Part shown: one piece after another, positions 1-10,434 of the stretch
Layout of the letters: each line of letters starts with the position of its first letter
Position numbering within the stretch: the first letter of the stretch is position 1
Origin: Plasmopara viticola
Lineage: Eukaryota > Oomycota > Peronosporomycetes > Peronosporales > Peronosporaceae
Length of the DNA stretch: 64,000 nucleotides
Direction of reading: 5' to 3'
Assembly: GCA_001695595.3 (NCBI GenBank)
Contig: MBPM02000040.1
Span: 372,001-436,000, forward strand
Notes under the pieces: generated by a model
Told to the model about the DNA's origin: nothing
The model's database searches: none
What the model saw: only the letters and a program-made list of their open reading frames with translations
Translations under genes and position numbers: made by a program

Positions 1-1834
1 AAAGATTAGATAGATGTCTATTTGCAATTATTAGCATGTTCTTGTCATGTTCTCTTCATGTCGTCATGACGTTTTTCTTACGGTGTAGCTATGTCTTTTG
101 TGCTAACTCGTGTTGGCATCACCAGACCCATACAGTTTTAGAAACAAATCTCGTACTTCAATTCTGACGGCTTGCCTGTCTGATGACTACCGAGTGCGTC
201 GCTTGATTATATCGACAGCAATCTAATTGGAAATATATGATTTCTTTGAAGGAGTGCATAATTACCTTGTCTTCGGGAAAAAAGATTGCCGCGTCTGGTA
301 GAATTATATCGAATCATATCACGAGAGGCAATCGTAATGCAAATTCACAGTGATTCCGCGTGCTTCAGTTTGTCCCAAGAAAAAAATGAAGTTGTAGCTC
401 CACTATAAGTAAATGATGATAAATGATTGACTAAGGTGTTTCTATAGACAACTACGATTTTGTAAGGACAAGGACACAGAATACAAAGTTACTATAAGGC
501 TTTAACCTGTATTATAGATGAAGCTTTTGTCCCAGCAACATCCAGGGACAGGCAGTGACAATGGAATCCAGGGCCAGGCAGTGACAATGAAATTTACCAG
601 GGCCATAAATAAACTCAAATCTATCGATGCTGTTGGTATCAAAATCGATATAACAACATCGCGGCATTTGCTTGATGTTTCTTATAGGATGATAACTTAA
701 ACACTGCTTCATTGATGTTTCTTATAGATTTATTGATTGATTGATCTTCACCAGGGCCGTGACGATTTAAACACCTATGAATCGTCTCGGTATCGGAAAC
801 AATAAAGCAACATTGCGGATGTCATGCCGGCAGTTTATTTTTTATGGTGGGTATAATCTGATATGGCTCGCTTACGTTCGGAAGTAGTTGGTTCGTATTT
901 TTAGGTGTGTCTGATGATTTTCATCCTTAGAACGGGGTGTTTGGTTGTTGTGTCATCTAGAAATAGTCTTGCCAACCGACAAAATAAGTTTTAGGCGAAT
1001 GCCGCAAAGAGGCGTTTCTCAGTATTGGAAACGCTGTTGGGTCGTCTGTGATTCCAAAGACGTCGATTGTCTCATCGCTTTGAAGAGGGTATCATATTTG
1101 ATAAGCTGTTGTTCTGATCTGTTGCATAAACGGAGTTTCATGATCCGCCGCCGTCCGCTCATCGTCCGCTCAAACTGTACATAAAGCAGCATCACGAGTA
1201 CTCCGAAGCCTATGAGAGTGAATGTAGAGACCAGTGTGATATACTATATAGTGTGCAGTATTGCCCGCAGCAATGGCTCGAATCTGGCTAGATCCCATGA
1301 AGAATTGGGATGTACAGTCTTTATTCCCTATAAAATACCCTTTTTTATTCGTTATAATTGTGTAGAAGCTTATCAAAATGAGTTTGTGAGCATTAAACAC
1401 GCGCTTACTTTGGAGGATGAAGGCGCTATCGCAGACATACCAACTATCAAGGACTTCTATGAAATTTGCGATGGCATTGCCGACCATTTTTGAAATGACT
1501 GCTGCAGAATCTAAATAGATTTTGTATGATAGAAAGGCGTGTGTTCGCAAATTTAGTCAGCTGGAAGCATCAACATTAAGCTCGCAAGCTACTTTTCTAC
1601 GCTTCACCTTTTGCACGGTTCTAATACCCCTGCTTTAAGAATATACTCCTTTCACGAATTCGCAGTATCTCGATAGATAGAGAAAACCAGGTGTTCCCAA
1701 ATACGTATACTATATGTACGCTTAAGAAATGAGATATTCGGTTTTATCACCTGATCCATCGGCCGTACCCCACCCAGTCTTATGGATCACTATCCGCTTG
1801 CTCTCATTCTCTTGTTTGCCTGCTGGAGCTGTAT
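1..1834. other. non-coding or decayed DNA, no supported gene
   Basis: Apart from the 26-bp repeat I see no supported gene here. An ATG-initiated 93-codon ORF on the plus strand (1212-1493) contains ALTLEDEGAIADIPTIK. This vaguely recalls hAT-type transposases, but no catalytic motif is visible, so I do not call it. The region is AT-rich and lacks credible splice sites joining its ORFs. Confidence 0.4.
541..592. repeat. 26-bp direct tandem repeat, two copies
   Basis: Two adjacent 26-bp units, 541-566 and 567-592, differ at only a few bases. Each contains the core CAGGCAGTGACAATG. A truncated relative (CCAGGGCC) follows at about 597 and again near 752. A second short duplication, GATGTTTCTTATAG, occurs at about 674 and 714. 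No function is evident. It looks like minor tandem slippage in non-coding DNA. Confidence 0.7.
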
Positions 1835-2989
1835 ATGAACTCGTTTGAGCTGACCAACTTTCTCCGAACAGCATGCCCGCTCGGCGCATCGCTAAGTGTC
1901 CTCATAACGCTCATGACTTGCGTCATCATTGTCAAGATTAATGACGTTTATGTCAGTGGGCTTACGTGGCCATTTCTGTCAGATATGGGGCGAGGTAAGG
2001 CATAAATCTATGCAGTTGAATGAGCCCTTAAAGTGGCAGTATTGACCGTCTTGTCTCTGTGTAGACGATCCGGCATATTACGTGTTCACCACTGGCCTCA
2101 CGATCGCTGCTATACTGCTCGTAGTCACGTGGACATTTAACTGGCAATACCACATGTCGACACTACCGGGTGACGCTAAGACGCACAGCAAGATTTCCAC
2201 GATCAGCTGCATTGCCGGAATTTTAGCTAATCTAGGTCTCCCCGTTCTGGTACGCATGACCCAAATGACAACATTGATGAATATCTTTGACCTAATTGCA
2301 ACTCCAACACATAATGACAGGCTTTCTTTGATACATCACGGTACTCTCAGCTCCACTCTTTTGGTGCCCAGTGGTTTTTCTACTTGGAAACCGTTGCTAT
2401 TCTATTAAACGTACGCTGTCAATTGGCACTTTTGTCTCGAACCAGTCTCATTAACTCTATGCAACTGTACAGACTATTGTCAGCTACAAGTTATATCAAG
2501 TACTGACAGGCTTGCATACGGACTTGGAAAACTCCTGCTCAACCTCAGGAGTAAAGCTGCAGAGGAGGAAAAAGACGCTGATTATACAAGTGATCTTCTT
2601 TTCGCTGTTTTTCGTGGCGTTTCTCATTTACATGCCGATTGGAAAGACATTTTCATCTCCCACCCCACGCCTTTCTATAGAAGACTGCATCGATTTAGGA
2701 CTGGGCGATAAATACTGCGAGGAGACTATGCGTCTAAACTCGACATCAACAATACTTTTTGACAATGGTACGCTGCTTTTGAAAGACTACATTGGGCTGG
2801 CTTTTAAATTAACAGAGCAATTGATTTTTCTCGATAGAAAAAACATACGATGCAAGCCAAATACGAGCGGCCGCCCAACTTGTCTGCATTCTGACTCTGG
2901 TGGGTTATTCAGCTTCATTTATCACGAACGATTACGATGATACAGAAGGCCAGGACTTTACTCCCGAAGCTAAAATCATGGTACTTTAA
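1835..2989 (+). CDS. Frag1/DRAM/Sfk1 family multi-pass membrane protein (five exons)
   Basis: Joined exons 1835-1994, 2065-2249, 2321-2410, 2473-2767 and 2838-2989 give about 293 residues. All four introns are GT-AG, 62-71 nt, and keep the frame. The protein begins MNSFELTNFLRTACPLG and has about six hydrophobic segments. Family-typical features are WPFLSDMGRDDPAYYVF after TM1, FDTSRYSQLHSFGAQWFF in the middle and IRAAAQLVCILTLVGYSASF in the last membrane span. Between TM5 and TM6 lies a luminal loop with paired cysteines (DCIDLGLGDKYC). DRAM relatives act at lysosomes and in autophagy; Sfk1/Frag1 relatives act at the plasma membrane or Golgi. I cannot tell which branch this is. The last exon ends in an acidic tail. 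The start is the first ATG of the frame. Family assignment is fairly secure, function is not. Confidence 0.72.
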
Positions 2990-3114
2990 TCGAGGTGACT
3001 TTGGAAAATGTATATGAAGGGTTAATAATAGGAATAAGCTTGAGCTTGAGCATGAACGTGTGCCATATTGTCGCCGATTTTGTGGCCACGTAGAATGGTG
3101 TTAAGCCCAGTGCC

Positions 3115-3825
3115 GTGGGAAAATCTGACTGTAGTATCAAACGCGATGACGACATTGCTAGACCAGATTGCTTCCGTCAAAAAAAAAATTTTTTGATGGT
3201 ATACACCTTGCAAACTTTTGACACGACCTTTGCAGACATGTATAGCTTAAGTTGTACCAAAGTTTTTGCATGCCCTACCCCAAACTTCAACCTGATCCTG
3301 GGCGTTGGTTCAGATTTTCCGTCGGATGCTCTGTACCTCGATGATTTGCTTGGCAACAGTCACATATGGCCATCATGCCAACAAGCGCGCATACAGACAG
3401 ATGCCTATCGTGATCCGAATACCGTGATCTGGCGTACGTTTAACCAATATCAATACCGGATTTATCGTCGCCAATTTTTACATCCTCGGTATGTCGGCTC
3501 ATTCACAAGATCACCAAATGTCTTTTTGTAGCCATTCGCGATAAATTTGACTGACGAGCTGCACGAATTATCTTCACGAACTGCTTCTTGCTCGACGGTG
3601 GAGCAAGCCCGAACTTTCTATATCAAGCATGCTGCCTTGATTTATACGGTACTTACTGATATTTTTACGATAATGTACTGTATCTATTGCGAAACGAAAG
3701 GTTTATTGGCCGCCATTTATGCTAGTCATTCGACTGAGCAATTTTTGTTAGCCAATAATTTACTACTTCTTTTTTTAAAATGGATGAGAAGTCGTGTTAT
3801 CTGGCCTACAAACTTACTTGAATAA
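3115..3825 (+). CDS. unrecognised open frames, possible exons of a hypothetical gene
   Basis: Two plus-strand open frames (about 3115-3531 and 3547-3825) are unusually long for this AT-rich stretch. The first contains Cys-rich segments (SLSCTKVFACPTPNFN). The second has a hydrophobic run (IYTVLTDIFTIMYCIYC) that could span a membrane. Neither begins with a convincing ATG. I do not recognise a family, and I cannot place introns that join them. They lie 125 bp downstream of the DRAM-like gene on the same strand. They could be exons of a diverged membrane protein or chance frames. Confidence 0.22.
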
Positions 3826-5601
3826 GATCCCTGTCCAGAAAACCAAGACTCTTGACCATGGTAACGCGGTACAATTTTAAGTACAATATGGTTGGATTAT
3901 GAAGTTTGTGGGGCCGCCACTCAGCAGTTGCACTGTCGCCACTGTCACTTTTGGCACGTAATGTACGACAATTTTGATGTGCGACGTTGGTTCGTTGTCG
4001 TCGATTCCGTGTTCGTCCATATCGCCATGTGACTCATGCGCTTCATCAAAGTAGTGAAAGCACTAAAGTCATTATTAAAACAATTCAATGTAATGTATCA
4101 CGTTATCGCGTTGCCAAGTTATGCACGTGCTAGGCTCAGTCTGGCTAGTCCACGGCATAGAGTGGTGTCCGCATACGTCGGGTCTCGTTCGGCGGGCAGT
4201 GCAGCCAGCACCGAGGTCGTGAGGGTCTTCCATTTTTTTGTTTAGCTCTGACTTGGTAAGAGTCCAGGCAGCGCCCTGGTGCTGGAGACCGTCACGTCGA
4301 GGGTGAGACTCGTTAGAGACCTGCAGATGCCCGAGAGCACCTGCCCGAAGCGCGCGAGCATTTAGCCCCCGCGCTTAGGGCGTCACCCCAAGCTTTTCCG
4401 AAGGACATCATAAGTCAAAGAATTAATGCAGTTGACGCATTGTAACAATCTTCGTGTGCGTTACAATACCATTGTATTTTGTAATACTAGTCTCGTTAAC
4501 ATCAATAAAAAGGAGGAGAGCAGTAGATGACAACTTTACATTTCCGCACTGAAATAGTAATACCAGGTTTCAATTCTAAGTCTACACTAATTCGCAGATA
4601 GCAATCTGCAGCTAGTATCGGTACTAAAAATAGAGCAAAGGTCCAGCTGAAGAACGCTTTGACAGTGTGTATGTTGGATGTTTGAAGAAATATCGCTTTT
4701 TTGCTGCCTAAAATAGCAGTTCATGACATGCAGCAAATGCTGTCCCCTACGAGCACTGCTTAGTGTCTCTAGTGCCACTCGACGCTCAGTGAAAAAGGCG
4801 TTACCCATACAGCATTGGCTTGAAGCCAAACAACCATGTCACTTCTGACATGCTGAGAGCATTGTACATTCTGTCCATGAATCATTGTTCTCGTTTCACT
4901 CACTCCACGCAAAGTGGTTAGGCCTCCCTTTGCTTAGAGCTAGTCATACCATAAGATGTATAGAGCAAATTTGTTATTTGCGCGCATCAACTGGTAGTTT
5001 ACGTGCCACATTTTTCTTCGTACATTTTCCTTTGACACGTTTTAAACAGATTTCTGATGATACAATGCTCAGCACGCTTATTTACTCGGCTCAGTGTCAA
5101 CACTTATTGCACTTTTGTCGCCTAGTAGAGGAAGAATTACGACTCAATAAAACTTTGCTGATCAACATCACAACCTTTGACCCAAAACTGACCCAGGGCT
5201 CGTGGCACTTCAGCCATGGCTTATTAAGAATGAGATTACAATTTGTATTGCGATTTAAGACCAAACAGGATTGACACCTTAAAGGTCGGGGACTTCGCGC
5301 CAAGAGTCAACGGGATCCTACCTAGCGAAGGAAACAGTGCCATTGCGATGTTGATGTGCTCGCAGATCTTCAGCTTATAAATGACCGACGTCGGCAGTGC
5401 AGCATCAAATGTAATGTCCTGACGCCCCAGAGTCGACACAAACGGACCACGATCGACCAAATATACCAAAATATTTGCAAGCTCGGCTCGCGAGAATGAA
5501 TCGTGCTAAAATGCACTGAGCTCGTTTGAGCTTAGCTTTTACGACCTTTGGGTTTGGCTTGAGGCTCAAAATTTTAAAGTTTGTCCCCTCGCATCTACGA
5601 G

Positions 5602-5803
5602 ATGCCTTCATTTCCTCAGCAGCCTAAACGACTAGATTTTAGCTTCATAAATTTTGACGTGTTGGATGCGAGCGAGGATGCAGCTGCAAATGAAGGGCAT
5701 TTCCCATTGATAGATGCCCCCATGCTGGTATGTAGTTCGGTTTGCTAATTCATCGGTAAAAGCTAGATCATCGGAGACTGAACCGCCTGATAAACTCGGC
5801 TTT
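5602..5803 (+). CDS. possible two-exon start of an unrecognised gene
   Basis: An ATG at 5602 opens 42 codons (start MPSFPQQPKRLDFSFINF, then an acidic patch) ending exactly at a good donor, CTG|GTATGT at 5727/5728. An acceptor at 5762 leads into a second open segment (LDHRRLNRLINSA) ending at TT|GTAAGC. The implied intron is only 35 nt, shorter than nearly all others in the window, so the join is doubtful. No downstream continuation could be fixed and no family is recognised. It could equally be a decayed gene. Confidence 0.25.
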
Positions 5804-6690
5804 GTAAGCTTCCATGTGTCTGTGCCACATCGAGCTTATTTTTTATGTAATACCACTCTCACGTTCCTCATGAAAAAATTTGGATGTACGCCCATCCTTT
5901 CAAGATCCTTGCGTATTATGTCCATAATGTCGGTTAGTTAAATTCTTCCCCGAAAAAGCTGCTATTCATTTTAGCCAAAATTGCCATTAGTTCTTTGGTA
6001 AAATCTTCAAACTCGTTCTTATTAAGCGGGTCGCTAAGAAGCATGATCGCATACGGCACAATTAGTAGAGTTGCAAGAAAATTTATGTCAGCTGATCTTT
6101 TGGCTCGCCCTAGGTGAGAAGCTTGCCTCAATCGACTTCTTATATGCAGGTGATTATTTACCTGCTCGCTCACCAAGCTTCGAGCCGGCCAAATTCATTC
6201 TCTGCTTTTCTATCTTCGATAAATCACATACTATAGATTTCCCTCGGAATTTTTACGCCGTATCAAAGGTGACGCTCTGCTTGCACGACAAATATGCTGG
6301 AACTGTCGCATAGTCCAAGCAGAGAATACAGCCCAAGCCTCATAAAAACGCTTGGGGTTCCAGGTACGGTTCGCACTTTTGATTTGAAAGCTGCACACTG
6401 AATGCGCGCATGGGAAAGTATTAAATGACGCGGACTATCATAATTTGACGGCATTTGACCACGACGTACGAAACACAATTTACAACTGTGTTGCTCGGAT
6501 AAGTGCAGCGTATGCATGGTGTCATCCAAAGGTCACTATGGATAACTCGGCTAGGTGGTATAGGCCTTTTTTAATGAGGAAGACTCTTACCCTTTTACCC
6601 TCTTTAGCCGAGGTTGACGAATTGTAGTCGACCATTGGGCTGAGGTCTTACTTATTTTGAACCGAGAAGGAACACTTGCTTCCACTCGAG

Positions 6691-6978
6691 CTACAAAATA
6701 TCGAGGAACAAACGATGCCGTGGTCCGAACGGATACATACCGCTATGAAATATAGCCACCGTTAGGTCGCGCTGAGACGACCGCTCTTTTATAACCCCAA
6801 AAATTGTCAGCAAAAATCGCGGTACTCGAAGCAGATTAGCAAGTTGCTCGACGCTATGGCCTGCATTTTCAGAATGATATGCATCATTCTCAATGACTTC
6901 ATTGTTTAGAAGGTCAGTGGACTGCTCGCGAGATACAACTAAAGTCAAAATCCTGCAGAGGGCTAGTGTTAATCTCAT
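6691..6978 (-). pseudogene. small secreted, decayed RxLR-effector-like ORF
   Basis: A 95-codon ORF with a true ATG (6978) has a basic then hydrophobic N-terminus (MRLTLALCRILTLVVS) resembling a short signal peptide. An acidic/polar segment follows (NNEVIENDAYHSENAGHSVE), and then an LL-rich stretch with RFLL. This order of signal peptide, then a LLxNE-like site, then an acidic region is reminiscent of oomycete RxLR-dEER effectors. There is no intact RxLR and no EER, and the ORF is short. It stands alone in gene-poor DNA. I therefore call it a probable effector remnant or degenerate paralogue. A chance ORF is possible. Confidence 0.3.
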
Positions 6979-7930
6979 CGTCCACTGCGTTGGTAATTTC
7001 GGTCGTTGAATTTCCCCGTGGATGTTATCATGAGCCGTTGTTTGATTTCATCCACTTCTGCCTCATAGCCAGCGCCGGCGGTATCATCGACAGGTCACCC
7101 AGACTGGGCCTTTGCCCCTGAAATTCACCATGGGCTTTTTCTTAATGATAAATGTGGCTTTTCCGTACGTCGATGCATTTGACGTTTACATTGTTATTCT
7201 TTTAAGGTGATGCATCAATTTTGGTTCTGATATCGCTTGCCTAAGCTTATTTGCAGCTTTAGTAGGAGTGAATGTTCACACCGAAACTCTTGTGGTGCTC
7301 TGCAGCATCTTTACCTCATAGAGACAGAGGTGTTTGGATACCACCAAAAAAAGCTGAGCGATAGGTACGCCTTTCTCGCCGCACCAGAGTGAGTGGACTT
7401 CCTCCAGGTGTCTTTGCCCGAGCCGCTCCTTAACTCGTCACCGACGATGCGGGTGAAGCCTCTGTTTTAGGCCCAATCTAAAAGAAACAGGTCTATTTTA
7501 CTGCAAAGGCGCCTTTGGATGTCGAAGCAACAATTTGGGTATTGGTCTAGTCATTGTCAAACGCTCCGCCTACTGGCAATCCTCTTTGCTGCCCATTGAA
7601 GGTACCATCGAGATATCTGAACTGGCTTCCGTATAAAGTAAAAGAGTGGATTAGACCCATTTCTCTTCAAGTGCAATGGGATGTTGCGTAAAGCCGTCTA
7701 GAGGATAAAGATCTGGCTCACAAGAAGTGTGGTTCTAGTGCATGATAGGCTTGCAATTGGTATCCGAAAGGAAGTTCATTTGCTATTGTGCATGGTAGGG
7801 CGAGATTTAGCAAGTTTGAGTGGAGTCGAAGGCGCTGGGATAATAGAGATGCGGGCCATCACGGTAAAGCTTGAAGCGCAACAGAGGTCAAGGAGATCGA
7901 AGAAAGAAAGTACGATAGAACACTACAGAG

Positions 7931-7957
7931 ACAAGAACAAGAACAAGGACAAGGACG
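7931..7957. repeat. short ACAAGA/ACAAGG hexamer run
   Basis: About four and a half imperfect copies of ACAAG[A/G]-type hexamers make a short purine-rich microsatellite in non-coding DNA. No function is evident. Confidence 0.5.
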
Positions 7958-8261
7958 GCAAACGAGCGTGGCCACGAGGGTTGTATTCAAGCACCTTAGG
8001 TTAGAAGAGCAGAGACGGAATACTTGGCTTGTGTGCGGCGAACGAGGATGAGTGTTGTTGTAGCACCCCGGTCCAAGCTCAGGTGTATCGTCGACTAAGC
8101 AACGAGCCAAGGAGTCGGGTGTCACAAGATTTAGCAACAGTGGCAAGTGGTTAGTAACAGATATAATCAGTGGATTACTTCCAACTTGCTCCATACCATG
8201 TGGTTTACACGAAGTGAGTTTTAATCGAGTTATACAGTGCTCTCATAGTTTATACAACCCG

Positions 8262-10251
8262 ATGACGGGGGGCCCTCTGCTCGCCGTGTATCAATGCCTG
8301 TGGAAAGCTGCAATGCCTCTTGTCTCTTGGTATGTGCGTCAAAAAGACTTACAACGGCTTGTGCCAAGTGCAATTACCGCTGAACGTTTTGGTCGAAGTG
8401 GCCCATCAGGTTGCTTCATTATTAAATTTTATGGTCTGACACCACAGCTAATTTGCCGTCAAGTTTATTGGCGCAAGGGACAGAAGGTAGCGAGCACAAA
8501 GGATGAATTTTTTATAATATGGATTCACGGTGCGTCAACAGGCGAGTGTTTATCGGGATTGCCTCTTGTGGAAGTGGCGCAGAGTCAAGAAATGGGTCGA
8601 TCGCTCGCAATGTCGGCCGATAGAAAGATGAGGAAGGTGCGAGTACTTGTGTCGACGACGACGCCAACAGCACGTCAAGTTATCACGGAGCGGCTGAAAG
8701 AGGTGAAGTTGTCTTTAAGTTATATATTAAGTTGATTTAGTCGATAAATGTGGTGTTTCTCGAACGGACTGATAGAACGACAATGCCGTGTGCATCTTGG
8801 CCCCACTTGACCACCAACAGTGCGTCCAGCAATTTTACAACACTTGGCAACCAGAGTAAGCTCAAAATCCATCAGCATGATTTGGACGGGTGAGGTGGTC
8901 AATCGATTGGATTCCAGTGTAGGGATCTGGATCGAGTCGGAACTTTGGCCCACGCTCATTACAGAAGGTGCGCGGAGAGGTATTCGCATTGGTCTTATAA
9001 ATGGTCGAATGTCAGCTCAGTCGCTCCGTCTGTGGAGACTGCCGGGGTTGCATACACTTGCAAGAAGCGTCGTTGGCTTGTTCTCGTTAGTGCTTTGCCA
9101 AGACGAGGAGGTGGGCACTCGGTTTTACTCATTAATAGCTTATATACACCATTCCGAATTTGTATCTGCCTGGTCGGTAGAATCGCCATCGATTTAATAG
9201 CTTGGGTGCAAGAAATGCCGATGTGGCACTCAATCTCAAGTTTGGTATTGCTGCGATTTGGAGCAACTTGAAAGCGTGTTTTACAACTGACACTGTATAA
9301 TGATATGAGCACAGCTTCAAAGCGTTCGGTCAGCAACCAAAGCGAATTCTCCGCTTTACGACGTGCTATTGGGGCTCGATCAGCATGGGTTGCAGCTAGT
9401 ACGCACGACAATGAGGAGGTCATGATGGCTGGAGTGCACGTTGAGCTGACCAAGCGGCTTCAGAGCGATGGACGACTACTAACAATAATTATTCCCCGCC
9501 ACCCTGATCGTGCATATTTTATTGTCGAACAAATCCACCGACAGGTAAACACACGTCTCTTTGTTCTTTTGAGCTGATTTTGTATCTATCTGACTTTTTA
9601 CATAGTTTCCTGAGGTAGTGATTGGCATGCGCTCTCGCGATGGTTTGCCAACAAATTCTGTCGATGTGTTCATCGTTGACACGATGGTGGTGTAATGTCG
9701 CATTAAAAGTGAGAAGTGTACATCTTACCTCTCGATGATGACTGTCTAGGATGAAACAGGCTTGATGTACGACTGCGTATCGACTGCAGTAATAGGAGGT
9801 GAGGTTTAAATGTTAAGCGCACATTGAATTCATTTGTTTTCCGTAACGAGCTTTCTTTTAGGTTCTTTCGTCCAGCGTGGTGGACACAACCCTATTGAGC
9901 CTCTTCGAGCAGGGTACGTTGTTGTGTATGTGCTAAATCACAGACTTATTTATCGGGGTTTCAACTAGTTGCTTTGTGCTGATGGGCCCCCACATGGAAA
10001 ACTTCTCGGACATCATTTCTCAAATACATCATCAGTCCGCACTGTCGGAAGCACTTCGATCGGTAATGAGCTTGGAGGAATTAGTTGTAGCTCTGGAAAA
10101 TCGCCTCGTAACACTTCGAAAAAGGTCGTCCACTTTACCAGCGAGAGTCCAGCTTATGCGGGCGATGGATGACCTTGCACTAACGACACTTTCATTGCAC
10201 AAATTGCGGCTGATCAACTGGATTGCAAAGAACGGGTCTATTAACAAGTGA
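8262..10251 (+). CDS. 3-deoxy-D-manno-octulosonic acid (KDO) transferase, KdtA/WaaA family (nine exons)
   Basis: Joining 8262-8702, 8776-8855, 8918-9110, 9181-9244, 9315-9544, 9606-9686, 9750-9798, 9862-9913 and 9969-10251 gives about 490 residues, near the family's usual 420-450. All eight introns are GT-AG, 55-73 nt, and in phase. The family's landmarks come in order: an N-terminal hydrophobic anchor; [20 protein letters not shown] (acceptor-side HxxSxGE-like site); [11 protein letters not shown] (the conserved E-x-E-LWP); [21 protein letters not shown]; and the C-terminal nucleotide-sugar site [15 protein letters not shown] followed by [12 protein letters not shown]. In bacteria the enzyme moves KDO from CMP-KDO to lipid A; a plant homologue is mitochondrial. 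The acceptor in an oomycete is unknown. The ATG at 8262 is the first in frame after an upstream stop; a tiny upstream exon (ATG near 8198) cannot be excluded. Confidence 0.85.
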
Positions 10252-10434
10252 ATGTACACGATGCAAGGGTATTTTTTGACAGCTACCGAAATGAGATAAG
10301 AAAGACACATGAAAGGCTGTGCAGAATGGCATAAGGTTACATTATGTAGCCGGAATGTGGACAAAGGATACTGAGCTACATGTAACGCAGCACTTGTCGG
10401 TCTCCAGCTGCCGCTCTGTTGACTCTTGAATGCT

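Larger units (their letters stand above)
3826..8261. other. 4.4 kb with few credible genes
   Basis: This stretch holds no gene I can name. About 4240-4400 is markedly GC-richer than its surroundings. It is followed by an AT-rich run with AATAAA-like motifs near 4500, so it could be a decayed LTR, but no partner repeat is visible. Two possible exons at 5602-5803 and an effector-like ORF at 6691-6978 are listed separately. Plus-strand fragments at 6070-6300 and 6445-6627 have splice-like ends but no recognisable domain. Confidence 0.35.

Noticed and set aside
1212..1493. 93-codon ATG ORF with faint hAT-transposase flavour
   Set aside because: No catalytic residues, no TIRs or target duplication nearby, and similarity is too vague to call.
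4240..4520. GC-rich block followed by AATAAA-like sequence as a solo LTR
   Set aside because: No matching copy, no TG...CA ends with a target duplication could be found within the window.
5405..5611. Minus-strand frame ending VDSGASGHYI, like a copia protease active site
   Set aside because: The motif sits at the very end of the frame, no other retrotransposon domain is nearby, and the upstream sequence does not resemble gag. Probably chance.
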